Part shown: positions 1-9,606 of the stretch, in pieces
How the letters are laid out: each line of letters opens with the position of its first letter
Position numbering within the stretch: position 1 is the stretch's first letter
Source: an uncultured Clostridia bacterium
GTDB taxonomy: Bacteria; Bacillota; Clostridia; Christensenellales; Borkfalkiaceae
NCBI GenBank assembly: GCA_949286835.1
Contig: CASEDP010000008.1
Span: 1-64,000, forward strand
Direction of reading: 5' to 3'
Length of the DNA stretch: 64,000 bases
Position numbers and translations under genes: made by a program
The notes under the pieces: model-generated
The model's input: only the letters and a program-made list of their open reading frames with translations
What the model was told of the DNA's origin: nothing
Database searches by the model: none

Positions 1-116
1 TAAACGCCAGACCAAAAAAGGTTTTATCTTACCTTTCGCCGCAAGATTTATTTAATTCTTTTTTATCCAAGTGTTGCACTTGATTTGACAATTCAATATT
101 TTTCAAACATCTATTT

Positions 117-1130
117 TCAGTCCTTATAGCCGCGGGGGTTCATAGTCTGCCACCTCCACAGCGAAGAGCACATCTCGTCAATGCCGAGCTTTGCCTCCCA
201 GCCAAGCTCCCTCTTCGCCTTGCCCGCGTCGGCATAGCAGGCGGCAATGTCGCCGGGTCTTCTGGGCTTTATGGAATAGGCAAGCTTATGTCCGCACGCC
301 TTTTCAAACGCGTGAATGACGTCGAGCACCGAATAGCCTATGCCCGTGCCGAGGTTGTAGACATACACGCCGCTCTTTGCAATCTTTTCAATCGCCGCGA
401 CGTGACCCTTTGCGAGGTCGACGACGTGGATATAGTCCCTCACACCCGTGCCGTCGTGGGTGGGATAGTCGTTGCCGAAAACGCCCACTTCCTTGAGTTC
501 GCCTATCGCAACTTTGGAAATATAAGGCGTCAGATTGTTGGGTATGCCCTGCGGGTCCTCGCCGATAAGTCCGCTTTCGTGTGCGCCGACGGGGTTGAAA
601 TACCTGAGGAGCACGACCGTCCACTCCTTATCCGCCGCATACATATCGGAGAGAATTTTCTCCTGATAGAGCTTTGACGTGCCGTAGGGGTTTGTTGTGC
701 CGCCCGTCCTGCACTCCTCGGTGAGGGGAAGAACCTCGGGGTCGCCGTAGACCGTTGCCGAAGAGGAAAAGACTATCTTCTTACAGCCGTGTTCCGCCAT
801 TACCTCTACGAGAGCAAGCGTGCCGCCGATATTGTTGTCGTAATAGAGTATGGGCTTTGCGCAGCTTTCGCCCACCGCCTTCAGCCCTGCAAAGTGAATT
901 ACCCAATCAATCTTGTTTTCGGTGAAGATGCGACCGAGCAGCGCCTTGTCCCTTATGTCGCCCTCGTAGAGCTTCACATCCTTGCCCGTAATCTCCTTTA
1001 CCCTCTCCAGGCTCTTTGCCGATGAGTTGTAGAAGTTGTCGATGACGACAGTTTCATAGCCCTTTTCAATGAGTTCGACAAGCGTGTGCGAACCTATATA
1101 GCCCGCGCCGCCCGTTACGAGAATTTTCAT
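117..1130 (-). CDS. galE: UDP-glucose 4-epimerase
   Basis: Interconverts UDP-galactose and UDP-glucose in the Leloir pathway, in the cytosol. It is a 337-residue extended SDR with the NAD-binding GGAGYIGS motif at residues 7-14, the SSSATVYG segment at 122-129 and the catalytic Tyr149-x3-Lys153 pair in YGTSK. The length is normal for GalE. The start is supported by a GGGGAGG Shine-Dalgarno about 5 nt upstream. It is the last gene of a GH2-galT-galK-galE operon, only 23 bp after galK. The 116 bp downstream hold a short CAAGTG/CACTTG dyad (69-83) without a clear U-run, so no convincing terminator is seen. Confidence 0.97.
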   Translation of the reverse strand: MKILVTGGAGYIGSHTLVELIEKGYETVVIDNFYNSSAKSLERVKEITGKDVKLYEGDIRDKALLGRIFTENKIDWVIHFAGLKAVGESCAKPILYYDNNIGGTLALVEVMAEHGCKKIVFSSSATVYGDPEVLPLTEECRTGGTTNPYGTSKLYQEKILSDMYAADKEWTVVLLRYFNPVGAHESGLIGEDPQGIPNNLTPYISKVAIGELKEVGVFGNDYPTHDGTGVRDYIHVVDLAKGHVAAIEKIAKSGVYVYNLGTGIGYSVLDVIHAFEKACGHKLAYSIKPRRPGDIAACYADAGKAKRELGWEAKLGIDEMCSSLWRWQTMNPRGYKD

Positions 1131-1153
1131 TCATACCTCCCCGCGCCGTAATT

Positions 1154-2269
1154 TTACAGCTCTTTGACAGTTATTCCGTCGGCTATCTCCGCGGGATAGA
1201 AAGTCGCCGCATAGCCGATTTTTTTAAGATATTTTTCGCCGACGACCTTTACGAAGTCGTCGACCGCGTCCCTCTTTACGAGGGATATCGTACAGCCGCC
1301 GAAGCCTGCGCCCGTCATCCTCGACCCGACACACGCGGGATGCGCCTGTGCAGCCGCCGCAAGAGCATCGAGTTCCTTTCCCGTCACCTCGTACAGCTCT
1401 TTAAGCGAAGCGTGGGAGGCGTTGAGCAACCTTCCGAGGGCGACGATATCGCCGCTCTTCATTGCCTTAACCGCCTCTTCTACCCTCGCGCACTCCTCTA
1501 CCACGTGTTTTGCGCGGGCATAGGGCTTGCCCTCTATTAGGTGCCCCCACTTTTCAAACTGTGCCGGGGTGACGTCTGCAAGGCAGCTTACGCCGAGTTT
1601 TTCAGAGAGCGTTTTCAGGGCGGTTTCGCATTCCGCACGCCGCTCGTTATACCTGCTTTCGACGAGGTTGTGCGGCTTGTTGGTGTTGGCGATTACAAGC
1701 GCATAGTCGCCGAGCGCAAAGGGCACATATGTACAGGAAAGCGTCTTGCAGTCGAGCAGCATACACATATCCTTTCTGCCGCACGAAGAGGCGTATTGGT
1801 CCATTATTCCGCAATTTACGCCCGTATATTCCCTCTCCGCCTGCTGCGCAAGCAACGCGATTTCGACGGGGTCTATCCTCTCCCCCGCAACCGCGGCGAG
1901 GGCGGCAATCGTCGAAACCTCTATCGCCGCCGAGGAGGACAATCCGCTGCCGAAGGGAACGGTGCAGTCCTGAAGCATATCGCAGCCGACAAGTCTGTGA
2001 CCCGCCCGCTGCCACATAAGCGCGCTGCCCGCCTGGTAGTTGCCGTACTTTAGATTATTGTAACTTTCCAGCCTGTCTATGTCAAGCGAAACTTCGCCGT
2101 CGAGCGTCGTCCACCTTATATTTATGGTATTTTTGCCGTTCGGACGGACGTAGACGGTGTTCTTTAAGGACAGCGCCACGGGGAATACCTTGCCGCCGCA
2201 ATAGTCTATGTGCTCGCCGATTATGTTTATCCTGCCCGCGGCGGATACTTTATGCGTATATTCAGCCAT
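1154..2269 (-). CDS. galK: galactokinase (GHMP kinase family)
   Basis: Phosphorylates galactose to galactose-1-phosphate with ATP. Its 371 residues carry the galactokinase signature GRINIIGEHIDYCGG near the N-terminus, the GHMP ATP-binding loop PFGSGLSSSAA, the GIMDQ segment with the catalytic Asp, and the C-terminal GAGFGGC motif. The N-terminus is about 15-17 residues shorter than E. coli GalK but all motifs are intact. It overlaps the end of galT by 8 bp, and its ATG is preceded by a GGGAGG Shine-Dalgarno, which indicates translational coupling. Confidence 0.96.
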   Translation of the reverse strand: MAEYTHKVSAAGRINIIGEHIDYCGGKVFPVALSLKNTVYVRPNGKNTINIRWTTLDGEVSLDIDRLESYNNLKYGNYQAGSALMWQRAGHRLVGCDMLQDCTVPFGSGLSSSAAIEVSTIAALAAVAGERIDPVEIALLAQQAEREYTGVNCGIMDQYASSCGRKDMCMLLDCKTLSCTYVPFALGDYALVIANTNKPHNLVESRYNERRAECETALKTLSEKLGVSCLADVTPAQFEKWGHLIEGKPYARAKHVVEECARVEEAVKAMKSGDIVALGRLLNASHASLKELYEVTGKELDALAAAAQAHPACVGSRMTGAGFGGCTISLVKRDAVDDFVKVVGEKYLKKIGYAATFYPAEIADGITVKEL

Positions 2270-3692
2270 ATATGCCGACCTCCCGTAAAAATTGCAGGGT
2301 CAAATCACTTGTTGCAAACACGGCGGTGTTTTCGAGTATTTTGCCGCAGATGACGCACAGGACGCGCCTGATTGCGGCATTTGCGTCGCCGCCGAGCGAC
2401 TTTGCCCCCTCGTAGACGAGCTTAAATTCTGACAGCTCTTCGTCGAGGACGCCCCTTTCGACGCACTCCGCGACGCGGGAGAGCTGCGCTTCGAGCCTGC
2501 CGGGGAGTATGAACAGCCCCTGCGCCTCTATGAGCCCTATCGCCTCTTTCTTTATGGCGTGGTATTCGGGGTGAGCGTGAAAAACGCCGTCGGGATATTT
2601 TTCGCTTGTGATATTGCTGCGCAGAATGAGGTTCATCTCGTAACCCTCCGCCGTCCTTATGACCGTGGGGCTGACGGCGTTGTGCTGTCCGTCCTTATCC
2701 CTTGCTATTATGCCGAGCGCGGGGTTATTGTAAGAGCACCACGCCTGCCTTATCCTCTCGCAGAGGTCGGCAATTTCGTTTCGGTCGACGCCGCATATGC
2801 GTATCACCGTGCCCGCCCAGTCGGGTATGCCCACCCTTGAGGACGGATAGCCCGCAGGGGTGAAATATTGCGCCACCGGCGCGCGGTGCAGGGGCAGGCG
2901 TTCGCCGCCGCCCTGGAAATGGTCGTGGGCGAGCACGCTGCCGCCTATCCCGGGCAGGGGCGCGTTGCAGCCGATGAAATAGTGCGGAAAGATGTCGACG
3001 AAGTCCATCAGCTTTATAAAGGTCGACCTGTCGACGTACATAGGCGTATGGCGGCAATTGACGGCAATGCCGTGTTCGCTGAAATAGCCGTAGGGCGAAT
3101 ATTGCCAGAAGAAATCCTCGCCGCCAAGCCTGAGCGAAACCGTGCGCAGGGTGTGCTTGTTGCGCGGGGCATAGCCCTCGTTTTCGCGGCAGATGACGCA
3201 GGCGGGATAGCCGCCCGCAACCGAGTTGCCGCTTGCCGCCTTTTTGGGGTCGCGGAATTCGGGTTTTGCCTTGTTTATAGTCACCGTCAGTCCGCCCTCG
3301 TCAAAGCGGGGGTTCCTGTCGAGCACGGCACGCCTTACGTAGTAGTTCTTCACGCAATAAGCGTACAGCCAATCTGTCGCCGCCCTGCCGCCGTCGTTGC
3401 TCAATATTTCCCTGAACTTTGCGTCGATGCGGGAAGGACTTAAAGAGAGTGCCGCCATTACCCTGTCGGCAACCTCCTCGCCACATTCCCGACCGCATTC
3501 AGAGAGCGCCGAAACGAGTTCTGCAACCAGCGCGTCGGGGCTGTCGCACGGCGGCACGTCCTCGCGGGAAAAGCTGCCCTCGCCGAGAATATCCAGAAGA
3601 GCATTTATCGCATAGTTTTCGTCGCGTCCGTCGAGTTCGAGGTTGCGGCGGGCATATGATATGAGCTTATTTATTACCGTATTCAAAGACAT
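2262..3692 (-). CDS. galT: UTP-hexose-1-phosphate uridylyltransferase, type 2
   Basis: Transfers UMP from UDP-glucose to galactose-1-phosphate. At 476 residues it matches the long type-2 GalT found in Firmicutes, not the roughly 350-residue type-1 enzyme. The C-terminal half contains a conserved stretch with NAVSPTV (residues about 337-343) and the preceding GGSVLAHDHFQGG (about 250-262), typical of this family. A GAGGGG Shine-Dalgarno lies 7 nt before the ATG. It sits between the GH2 gene (11 bp upstream) and galK (8-bp overlap), so it belongs to the galactose operon. Confidence 0.94.
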   Translation of the reverse strand: MSLNTVINKLISYARRNLELDGRDENYAINALLDILGEGSFSREDVPPCDSPDALVAELVSALSECGRECGEEVADRVMAALSLSPSRIDAKFREILSNDGGRAATDWLYAYCVKNYYVRRAVLDRNPRFDEGGLTVTINKAKPEFRDPKKAASGNSVAGGYPACVICRENEGYAPRNKHTLRTVSLRLGGEDFFWQYSPYGYFSEHGIAVNCRHTPMYVDRSTFIKLMDFVDIFPHYFIGCNAPLPGIGGSVLAHDHFQGGGERLPLHRAPVAQYFTPAGYPSSRVGIPDWAGTVIRICGVDRNEIADLCERIRQAWCSYNNPALGIIARDKDGQHNAVSPTVIRTAEGYEMNLILRSNITSEKYPDGVFHAHPEYHAIKKEAIGLIEAQGLFILPGRLEAQLSRVAECVERGVLDEELSEFKLVYEGAKSLGGDANAAIRRVLCVICGKILENTAVFATSDLTLQFLREVGIYG

Positions 3693-3703
3693 TTCGTTGC
3701 CCC

Positions 3704-6058
3704 TCAGATTACCGCGATTTCAGCGCTGCCCGAAAGCGTGCCGTCGGTAGCGGATACCGTCATTTTGCCGCCCGTCGCCTTTACTACGGCGAGCGCCCTT
3801 CCGTAATATGTGTAGGTCTTATCGCCCGTATAGCCCTCCTCGTTGTAGGGGCAGGCGTTGCCGAGGGCGAGAAGTTTGCCGCCCGTCACGCTGACTTCTA
3901 TCATCTTGCGGTTGAGGGGCTTGACCGTTCCGTCTGCGTCCGTATAGTCGAGCTTTACGAAGGCGATTTCGCCCTTCTTAACCTCGATTTTTTCGGGGAG
4001 GACGGTAAGATATGTCTCGTCGCCTGCTGTAAAGAGGCTGTTCCTTGCAAGCTCCCTGCCGTCTTTATCCTTTGCTATGGCACAGATTTCGCCGCTACGG
4101 TATGTCACTTTAAAGTCAAAGCGGCAATTTTTCTTAAATTTCTTCGCGCCGGCCTTCACTCCGTTTATATACAGCTCTATCCTCGGCGCGCGGGAGTAGA
4201 CCTCTACCCTTGCCTTTCTGCCGTCAAGTCCGTTCCAGCTCCACGAGGGTATGGCGTTTGAAAATTTCCAAGCCGAGGGCGAGTGCTTTTCGTCAGTATG
4301 GCTGACGGGCACGACGGCTATCTGCGGCTTATCTTCGAGCCCGAACGCCACCCTTGTATAGAGTGCCTCGCCGAGGGGATTGCCGATGAGGTCAATCCTG
4401 CCGCTGCCCGCCGTCATCCAGCCGACGCCGTGCAAAAAGTCGGGCGCGTACTCGCGGTATTCCCAGCTCCCGACGCCAACTTCGCCGAGGTAGTCCATAC
4501 CCGCCCACACGAAGTCGCCGATGAGCGCGGGGTTATCCCTTGCAATCTCCCAGAAGGCATAGGCGTCCGCGCAGAACGTCTCGCTTCCCACAATTATCCT
4601 TTCGGGGTATTTTTTCAGATCGTGGCGGTATCTCTTAATACCGTAGTTATAGCCCGCCACGTCCATAACGGCATAGCAATCTCGCGTCTTTCTGTCGCAC
4701 CCGGGAAGGCACGCCATAGTCTTCATAAACGCATCCCCCGTCAGACCCGCAAGGTTGTTGAAGAACTCGCTTCCTACCTTTTTGTTGGGGTTCTTTTCCG
4801 CCTTTTTGTCGCTGTACTGCCCGAAGCCGAGGGCATAGAGATAGTTGAAGAAGATGTTGACGCCCGTGGTGACGGGGCGGTCGGGGTCGTACTCCTTGCA
4901 GACCGCCTTCATCGACTTGAAGAACTCTATGCCGCGCTTTTCGCCCGTTTCGGCGACCTCGTTGCCGAGGGAATACATTATGACGGACGGGTGGTTGTAG
5001 TCCTTTTCTATCATATCCTTTATGTCGCGGGCATACCACTTTTCTATGTAGTCGGCATAGTCATAGCGGTTTTTGTGAATGTACCACATATCGACGTATT
5101 CATCCATTACGAGCATACCCAGCCTGTCGCAGGCGTCGAGAAGCGCCTTCGAGCAGGGGTTATGCGCCGAACGCACGGCGTTATATCCGTACTGCTTCAA
5201 GAGGCGTATCTTCCTCTCCTCCGCCTCGGCATAGCACCTTGCGCCGAGTATGCCGTTGTCGTGGTGTATGCAGGCGCCGCGCAGAATTACCCTTTCGCCG
5301 TTGATCTTAAGACCGTCGGTATGGTCGCAGGTAAGCGTGCGCACGCCGAATTTAACGCGCTGTTCGTCGGCGCCGAACGTCGCCCTGCACTCGTAGAGCT
5401 GAGGGTCGTCGGGCGACCACAGCTTTGCATCGGGAATTTCGAGGGCGAACACGGCGTCGCCGTCCTCCTGCGCCTTTACTGCGGACACCACCTCTCTGTC
5501 CCCCTTAAACACCTCAACCTTCGTTTCGCCGACGCCCGTCGTCTTTACCGTGACCTCGACGACGGCGGGATAGATTGACAGCGTGCGCACCTTTACGCCG
5601 TTGAGGACAATTCTCTTGCGCTCGCCGACATACATATGCACGGGACGGTAGATGCCCGCGCCCGAATACCAGCGGCTGTTGGGCTGTTCGGCGTTGCGCG
5701 CGATGACCAGAATTTCGTTTTCGCCGCCATAGACGAGTTTGTCGTTTGCGGTGACGTAAAAATTGGTATAGCCGTACGGTCTGTAGACCGCCTTTTGCCC
5801 GTTTATGTACACTTCGGCATTGCGGTAGACGCCCTCAAATTCAAAGATTACGTCCTTCCACTCGTACTCCGCGGGCAGGGTGAACTGCTTTCTGTACTCA
5901 TAGTCAAAGCCGAGAAACCAGCCCGTGTTGACGCCCGCTTCGGCATTCTGAGAACGCTCCTCGTATATGGCGGCGTCGTGCGGGAGCTCGACATTCTCCC
6001 ATTCGCCCTCGCCGAGATGCCTAAATGCCCAGCCCTGACAGAAATCAATCTTCTTCAT
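3704..6058 (-). CDS. glycoside hydrolase family 2 enzyme, probable beta-galactosidase
   Basis: Cytoplasmic GH2 glycosidase of 784 residues without a signal peptide. The N-terminal sugar-binding jelly-roll has the GVYRNAEVYINGQ segment, followed by an Ig-like domain and the (beta/alpha)8 barrel. The predicted acid/base is Glu367 in SLGNEVAETG, and the predicted nucleophile is Glu493 in IVGSETF. It is the first gene of the operon, and galT-galK-galE follow directly, so beta-galactosidase is the best guess. GH2 also contains beta-glucuronidases and beta-mannosidases, and substrate cannot be settled from sequence alone. A GGGGGG Shine-Dalgarno precedes the ATG. Confidence 0.88.
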   Translation of the reverse strand: MKKIDFCQGWAFRHLGEGEWENVELPHDAAIYEERSQNAEAGVNTGWFLGFDYEYRKQFTLPAEYEWKDVIFEFEGVYRNAEVYINGQKAVYRPYGYTNFYVTANDKLVYGGENEILVIARNAEQPNSRWYSGAGIYRPVHMYVGERKRIVLNGVKVRTLSIYPAVVEVTVKTTGVGETKVEVFKGDREVVSAVKAQEDGDAVFALEIPDAKLWSPDDPQLYECRATFGADEQRVKFGVRTLTCDHTDGLKINGERVILRGACIHHDNGILGARCYAEAEERKIRLLKQYGYNAVRSAHNPCSKALLDACDRLGMLVMDEYVDMWYIHKNRYDYADYIEKWYARDIKDMIEKDYNHPSVIMYSLGNEVAETGEKRGIEFFKSMKAVCKEYDPDRPVTTGVNIFFNYLYALGFGQYSDKKAEKNPNKKVGSEFFNNLAGLTGDAFMKTMACLPGCDRKTRDCYAVMDVAGYNYGIKRYRHDLKKYPERIIVGSETFCADAYAFWEIARDNPALIGDFVWAGMDYLGEVGVGSWEYREYAPDFLHGVGWMTAGSGRIDLIGNPLGEALYTRVAFGLEDKPQIAVVPVSHTDEKHSPSAWKFSNAIPSWSWNGLDGRKARVEVYSRAPRIELYINGVKAGAKKFKKNCRFDFKVTYRSGEICAIAKDKDGRELARNSLFTAGDETYLTVLPEKIEVKKGEIAFVKLDYTDADGTVKPLNRKMIEVSVTGGKLLALGNACPYNEEGYTGDKTYTYYGRALAVVKATGGKMTVSATDGTLSGSAEIAVI

Positions 6059-6127
6059 CGTTATCCCCCCGTCGGGTCACGTAGCGCCGCAAGATTTTCC
6101 TCCGCGCCGACCCGTATTTTTATTACG

Positions 6128-6155
6128 GTTATATGGTAACAAAAATCGCAGTCAA
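6128..6155 (-). promoter_or_regulatory. sigma-A promoter of the GH2-gal operon
   Basis: On the - strand TTGACT (6150-6155), 16 nt of spacer and TATAAC (6128-6133) lie about 70 nt before the GH2 start codon. It is back to back with the promoter of the araC-type gene. This is by eye only. Confidence 0.65.
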
Positions 6156-6203
6156 TTACAAGACTTCTTTTTACGCTTTATAGACAATTTTTTACCCGAC
6201 GTA

Positions 6204-6232
6204 TTGACATATGCGGTAAAATGAAATATAAT
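6204..6232 (+). promoter_or_regulatory. consensus sigma-A promoter of the araC-type gene
   Basis: TTGACA (6204-6209), exactly 17 nt, then TATAAT (6227-6232): both boxes match the consensus perfectly. The regulator start codon is 36 nt downstream. A promoter this strong suggests the regulator is made constitutively unless repressed. Confidence 0.82.
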
Positions 6233-6268
6233 CGGGACAGAGAATGACTTTCGGCAGAGGAAAGGAGA

Positions 6269-7147
6269 ATGAAGATAAACAGACAGAGATGGAACCTTAA
6301 CGAAGGCGGCGTCTGGGCGGGGCGGTTTAAAAATTCGCAGAACATACCGCACTGGCACAACGACTGCGAGCTGTTTGCGGTGGACAGAGGCGCGCTGGAC
6401 GTACTGTGCAACGGCACGGTCTACCGCGTCAACGCGGGGCAGAGCTTTTTTATCGACAGCGGGCTCGTGCACTATACGCACGCGCTGACGCCCGACACCG
6501 AGATAACTATGATTGTATTTGACTATGGCATAATAAATCCGTTTGCGGCAGGGCTCAGCCTTGAAACTCCGATAATTGCTGGCGTATATGACGTACACGC
6601 GCTGTATGACGAAGTTATGGGCGAGATGCGCGAAAAGAAGGCGCTGTACACCTTCCGCGCCGCGATAGACGTGGCGAAGTTTATGACGGACGTACTGAGG
6701 ACAGAGCGCACCGTGCCCGCGGCAAACCGCGACGCGCGCGACGAAAGGCTTAGGGCGCTGATGAGCGACATAGACGAGAAATATGCCGACTATGACCTTA
6801 CCGCCGCGGCGAAGTTTATGAATATGAATGCCTCCTACTTTTCCCGCCTCTTCCACGCGGTGACGGGCATCTCCTTCAACCGATACCTGACATACATACG
6901 CTGCGCGAACGCAGTGAATATGATTAAATCCGACAGACAGATGACTATGACGGAGATTGCCATTGCCTGCGGGTTTATGACTATACGAAACTTCAACCGC
7001 ATTTTCAAGGCATATACGGGCTATACGCCGACCAAACTGCCCGACGGATACGTGATGCAGGAGAACTTTATACCCGACGGAGCGAACGAAAACAATCCCA
7101 CCCTGAACGAATGCATACTGCTTGAGAGCTCCGACGTACAGAGATAA
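6269..7147 (+). CDS. AraC-family transcriptional regulator with N-terminal cupin domain
   Basis: A 292-residue regulator. The N-terminal cupin-like sensor has PHWHNDCELF at about residues 29-38. The C-terminal double helix-turn-helix spans about residues 185-270, with the family signature AIACGFMTIRNFNRIFKAYTG. It probably binds a sugar and activates or represses a nearby catabolic operon. It is divergent from the galactose operon and convergent with the rhamnose operon, so either could be its target; the divergent arrangement slightly favours galactose. A GAGG site 8 nt before the ATG supports the start. Confidence 0.9.
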   Translation: MKINRQRWNLNEGGVWAGRFKNSQNIPHWHNDCELFAVDRGALDVLCNGTVYRVNAGQSFFIDSGLVHYTHALTPDTEITMIVFDYGIINPFAAGLSLETPIIAGVYDVHALYDEVMGEMREKKALYTFRAAIDVAKFMTDVLRTERTVPAANRDARDERLRALMSDIDEKYADYDLTAAAKFMNMNASYFSRLFHAVTGISFNRYLTYIRCANAVNMIKSDRQMTMTEIAIACGFMTIRNFNRIFKAYTGYTPTKLPDGYVMQENFIPDGANENNPTLNECILLESSDVQR

Positions 7148-7160
7148 ATTTGACGGCTAA

Positions 7161-7197
7161 AAACCCCCGAAAGAGAACAGCTCTTTCGGGGGTTTTT
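7161..7197. terminator. bidirectional intrinsic terminator
   Basis: A perfect 15-bp stem (7161-7175 with 7181-7195) and 5-nt loop, with A- and T-runs on the two sides. It separates the convergent araC-type gene and fucO and should work in both directions. Confidence 0.92.
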
Positions 7198-7237
7198 CGG
7201 GTATTATGTATTTATGGAGATTTTTCTGTGTGCTGAA

Positions 7238-8383
7238 TTAAAGGAGCGACTTATAGAGCGCGATGATATCTTCCTTTGTGGGGTCCTTGGGGTTGCCGGG
7301 ACGGCAGGCGTCGTCCATTGCGGACTGTGCAAGGAAATCGATATCCTCTTCCTTTACGATATTCTTGAGGTCTGCAGGGATACCTACATCGTGCGAAAGC
7401 TGTTTAACAGCGGCGATTGCCGCCTTTCTGTACTCCTCCTCAGTCATATCGTCTACGCCCTTTACGCCCATAGCCCTTGCAATCTCGCGGTACTTTTCAC
7501 CCGTTGCGGGTGCATTGTATTCCATTACGGTGGGCAGAATTATTGCGTTGGCAACGCCGTGAGGAGTATCGTACAGCGCGCCGAGAGGGTGTGCCATAGA
7601 ATGAACTATGCCGAGACCGACGTTAGAAAAGCCCATACCTGCGACATACTGACCGAGAGCCATTCCCTCTCTTCCTTCGGGGGTGTTTGCCACCGCGCCG
7701 CGGAGCGACTTGGCAATTATCTCTATCGCCTTTAAGTGGAACATATCCGAAAGCTCCCACGCGCCTTTGGTTATATACCCTTCGATTGCGTGCGTGAGCG
7801 CGTCCATACCCGTTGCCGCGGTAAGACCCTTAGGCATCGTTGCCATCATTTCGGGGTCGATTACGGCAACGACGGGGATATCGTGGGGGTCTACGCAGAC
7901 GAACTTGCGGTTCTTTTCGACGTCGGTTATTACGTAGTTTATCGTAACTTCTGCCGCCGTGCCTGCCGTGGTGGGCACGGCAATTATGGGAACGGAGGGC
8001 TTCTTCGTATCGACTGCGCCCTCGAGGCTTCTTACGTCCTCGTGCTCGGGGTTGGCGATGATTATGCCGATTGCCTTTGCCGTATCCATAGACGAGCCGC
8101 CGCCTATTGCAATTATGTAGTCGGCGCCGCTCTTCTTGTATGCCGCAACGCCCGTCTGAACGTTTTCAATCGTGGGGTTGGGCTTGATATCAGAATAGAG
8201 CTCATACGCATAGCCTGCGTTTTCAAGCACCTTCAACACCTTGTCGGTCACCCGGAACTTTACGAGGTCGGGGTCGGAGCAGACGAAAGCCTTTTTAAAG
8301 CCGCGCTTTTTTACCTCGTCGGCAATGGCTTTGATTGCGCCCGCGCCGTGATAGCTGGTCTCGTTTAATATAAACCTGTTCAT
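7238..8383 (-). CDS. fucO: lactaldehyde reductase (iron-dependent alcohol dehydrogenase family)
   Basis: Reduces L-lactaldehyde from rhamnulose-1-phosphate cleavage to L-1,2-propanediol, using NADH. The 381 residues show the IGGGSSMDTAKA nucleotide-binding segment, the PTTAGTAAEVT segment and the metal-binding region GIVHSMAHPLGALYDTPHG with conserved His residues. An AGGAGG site precedes the ATG. It is the last gene of the rhamnose operon, 14 bp after mgsA, which fits the fermentative fate of lactaldehyde. Confidence 0.94.
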   Translation of the reverse strand: MNRFILNETSYHGAGAIKAIADEVKKRGFKKAFVCSDPDLVKFRVTDKVLKVLENAGYAYELYSDIKPNPTIENVQTGVAAYKKSGADYIIAIGGGSSMDTAKAIGIIIANPEHEDVRSLEGAVDTKKPSVPIIAVPTTAGTAAEVTINYVITDVEKNRKFVCVDPHDIPVVAVIDPEMMATMPKGLTAATGMDALTHAIEGYITKGAWELSDMFHLKAIEIIAKSLRGAVANTPEGREGMALGQYVAGMGFSNVGLGIVHSMAHPLGALYDTPHGVANAIILPTVMEYNAPATGEKYREIARAMGVKGVDDMTEEEYRKAAIAAVKQLSHDVGIPADLKNIVKEEDIDFLAQSAMDDACRPGNPKDPTKEDIIALYKSLL

Positions 8384-8397
8384 TTAAGTAGTCCTCC

Positions 8398-8778
8398 TTA
8401 TTGATTATATTTGTACGATTTGATTATGCAATCCGCCGTAGACACGTTGGTTGCAATGGGTATGTCATAGACTACGGCAATTCTAAGGAGCGCCTTGACG
8501 TCGGGGTCGTGCGGCTGCGCGGTGAGCGGGTCGCAGAGGAAAACTATTGCGTCTATCGCGCCCTCCGCCACCTTTGCGCCTATCTGCTGGTCGCCGCCCA
8601 GAGGACCTGAAAGAAAGCCCTTTACTTCGAGCCCCGTTGCCTCCGCAACCCTCTTGGACGTCGTGCCCGTGCCGCAGAGTTCATATTCGCCGAGCTCTTC
8701 CTTATTCCTCTTTGCCCATTCTATGATTTCCTGTTTTTTGCCGTCGTGCGCGATGAGTGCGATTACCTTCTTTTTCAT
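8398..8778 (-). CDS. mgsA: methylglyoxal synthase
   Basis: Converts dihydroxyacetone phosphate (DHAP) to methylglyoxal plus phosphate. The protein has 126 residues, slightly short for the family. It has the N-terminal [10 protein letters not shown], phosphate-binding GTGTTSK, the catalytic segment [11 protein letters not shown] (family Asp base in GGDQ) and [14 protein letters not shown]. It begins immediately after the rhaD stop codon with no obvious Shine-Dalgarno, which suggests coupling. DHAP is the other product of the RhaD aldolase next door, so the enzyme may relieve DHAP build-up during rhamnose use. Confidence 0.94.
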   Translation of the reverse strand: MKKKVIALIAHDGKKQEIIEWAKRNKEELGEYELCGTGTTSKRVAEATGLEVKGFLSGPLGGDQQIGAKVAEGAIDAIVFLCDPLTAQPHDPDVKALLRIAVVYDIPIATNVSTADCIIKSYKYNQ

Positions 8779-9606
8779 TTACAAATCCAAAAAGTCCTTT
8801 CTGTATTTAACGCCGAACAGTTCGACGAGTTTTACCATATCCTCGTCCTTGATGGTGTTGACCCTGGGAAGATGAGCGGTGAGCATATAAATCTGCGCAG
8901 CCTTTTCGACGGTTTCGATGAGTCCGAAAGTCTCGTCCAGCGTCTTGCCTGCGCCGTAAATGCCGTGCATTGCCCAGACGACAAGGCGAAACTCCTCCAT
9001 CTTCTTCGCGGTCGCCTTGCCTATTTCGGAAGTGCCGCAGAGCATCCAGGGAAGTATGCCCACGCCTTCTGGGAACACGACTATGCACTCCGTACACATC
9101 TCCCAGAGGGTATGCGTAAACTTCTTTTCATCGAGCTCGTGCACGTAGTTCATTGCGAGCGTGTTTGTGGGGTGAGAGTGAATTACTACCCTGTTTTCGG
9201 GGTCAACCTTAAGCCTTGCCATATGGCTCATCATATGCGCGGGGAATTCGGATGTAGGTCTGCCGCCGTCCTTGTAGCCCCACAGAAGCTCTATGTTGTT
9301 CTTTGCAATTCTGACTATGCCGAGATTTGTCTCGGGATCGGCCTCCACATTCTTGAAGTACTTGCCCGTGCCGGTGACTATGAAGTACTTGCCGACGAGC
9401 GGGGTTATGTCGATATCGACCTCGTTTACGCCCATAAGGGGTATCGTCCTGATGACGTTATCAATATCAAGATACTCCTTAACTTCCTTTTCGTCAAGCA
9501 TATAGCTGATATTTCCACCGTTCCTTTCGTCCCAGCCAAGCCTGTACATATTTGCCGTAGTTGCGCACATTTCCCTTACGAAGGGTGCAGCCATTATATC
9601 TTTCAT
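8779..9606 (-). CDS. rhaD: rhamnulose-1-phosphate aldolase
   Basis: A zinc-dependent class II aldolase that splits L-rhamnulose-1-phosphate into DHAP and L-lactaldehyde. Its 275 residues include GGNISYML near the N-terminus, a catalytic-site region VIHSHPTNTLAMNYV with the metal-binding HSH pair, and a third His in VWAMHGIYGAG. It overlaps the end of rhaA by 4 bp with AGGAG just upstream, as expected for an operon. Confidence 0.95.
   Translation of the reverse strand: MKDIMAAPFVREMCATTANMYRLGWDERNGGNISYMLDEKEVKEYLDIDNVIRTIPLMGVNEVDIDITPLVGKYFIVTGTGKYFKNVEADPETNLGIVRIAKNNIELLWGYKDGGRPTSEFPAHMMSHMARLKVDPENRVVIHSHPTNTLAMNYVHELDEKKFTHTLWEMCTECIVVFPEGVGILPWMLCGTSEIGKATAKKMEEFRLVVWAMHGIYGAGKTLDETFGLIETVEKAAQIYMLTAHLPRVNTIKDEDMVKLVELFGVKYRKDFLDL

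Noticed and set aside
69-83. CAAGTG/CACTTG dyad after galE as a terminator
   Set aside because: The stem is only 6 bp and no U-run follows directly on the - strand; kept as unexplained.
4283-5578. 431-codon open frame antisense to the GH2 gene
   Set aside because: It mirrors a well-conserved GH2 coding frame on the other strand and has no recognisable motif or promoter; GC-rich codon use creates such shadows.
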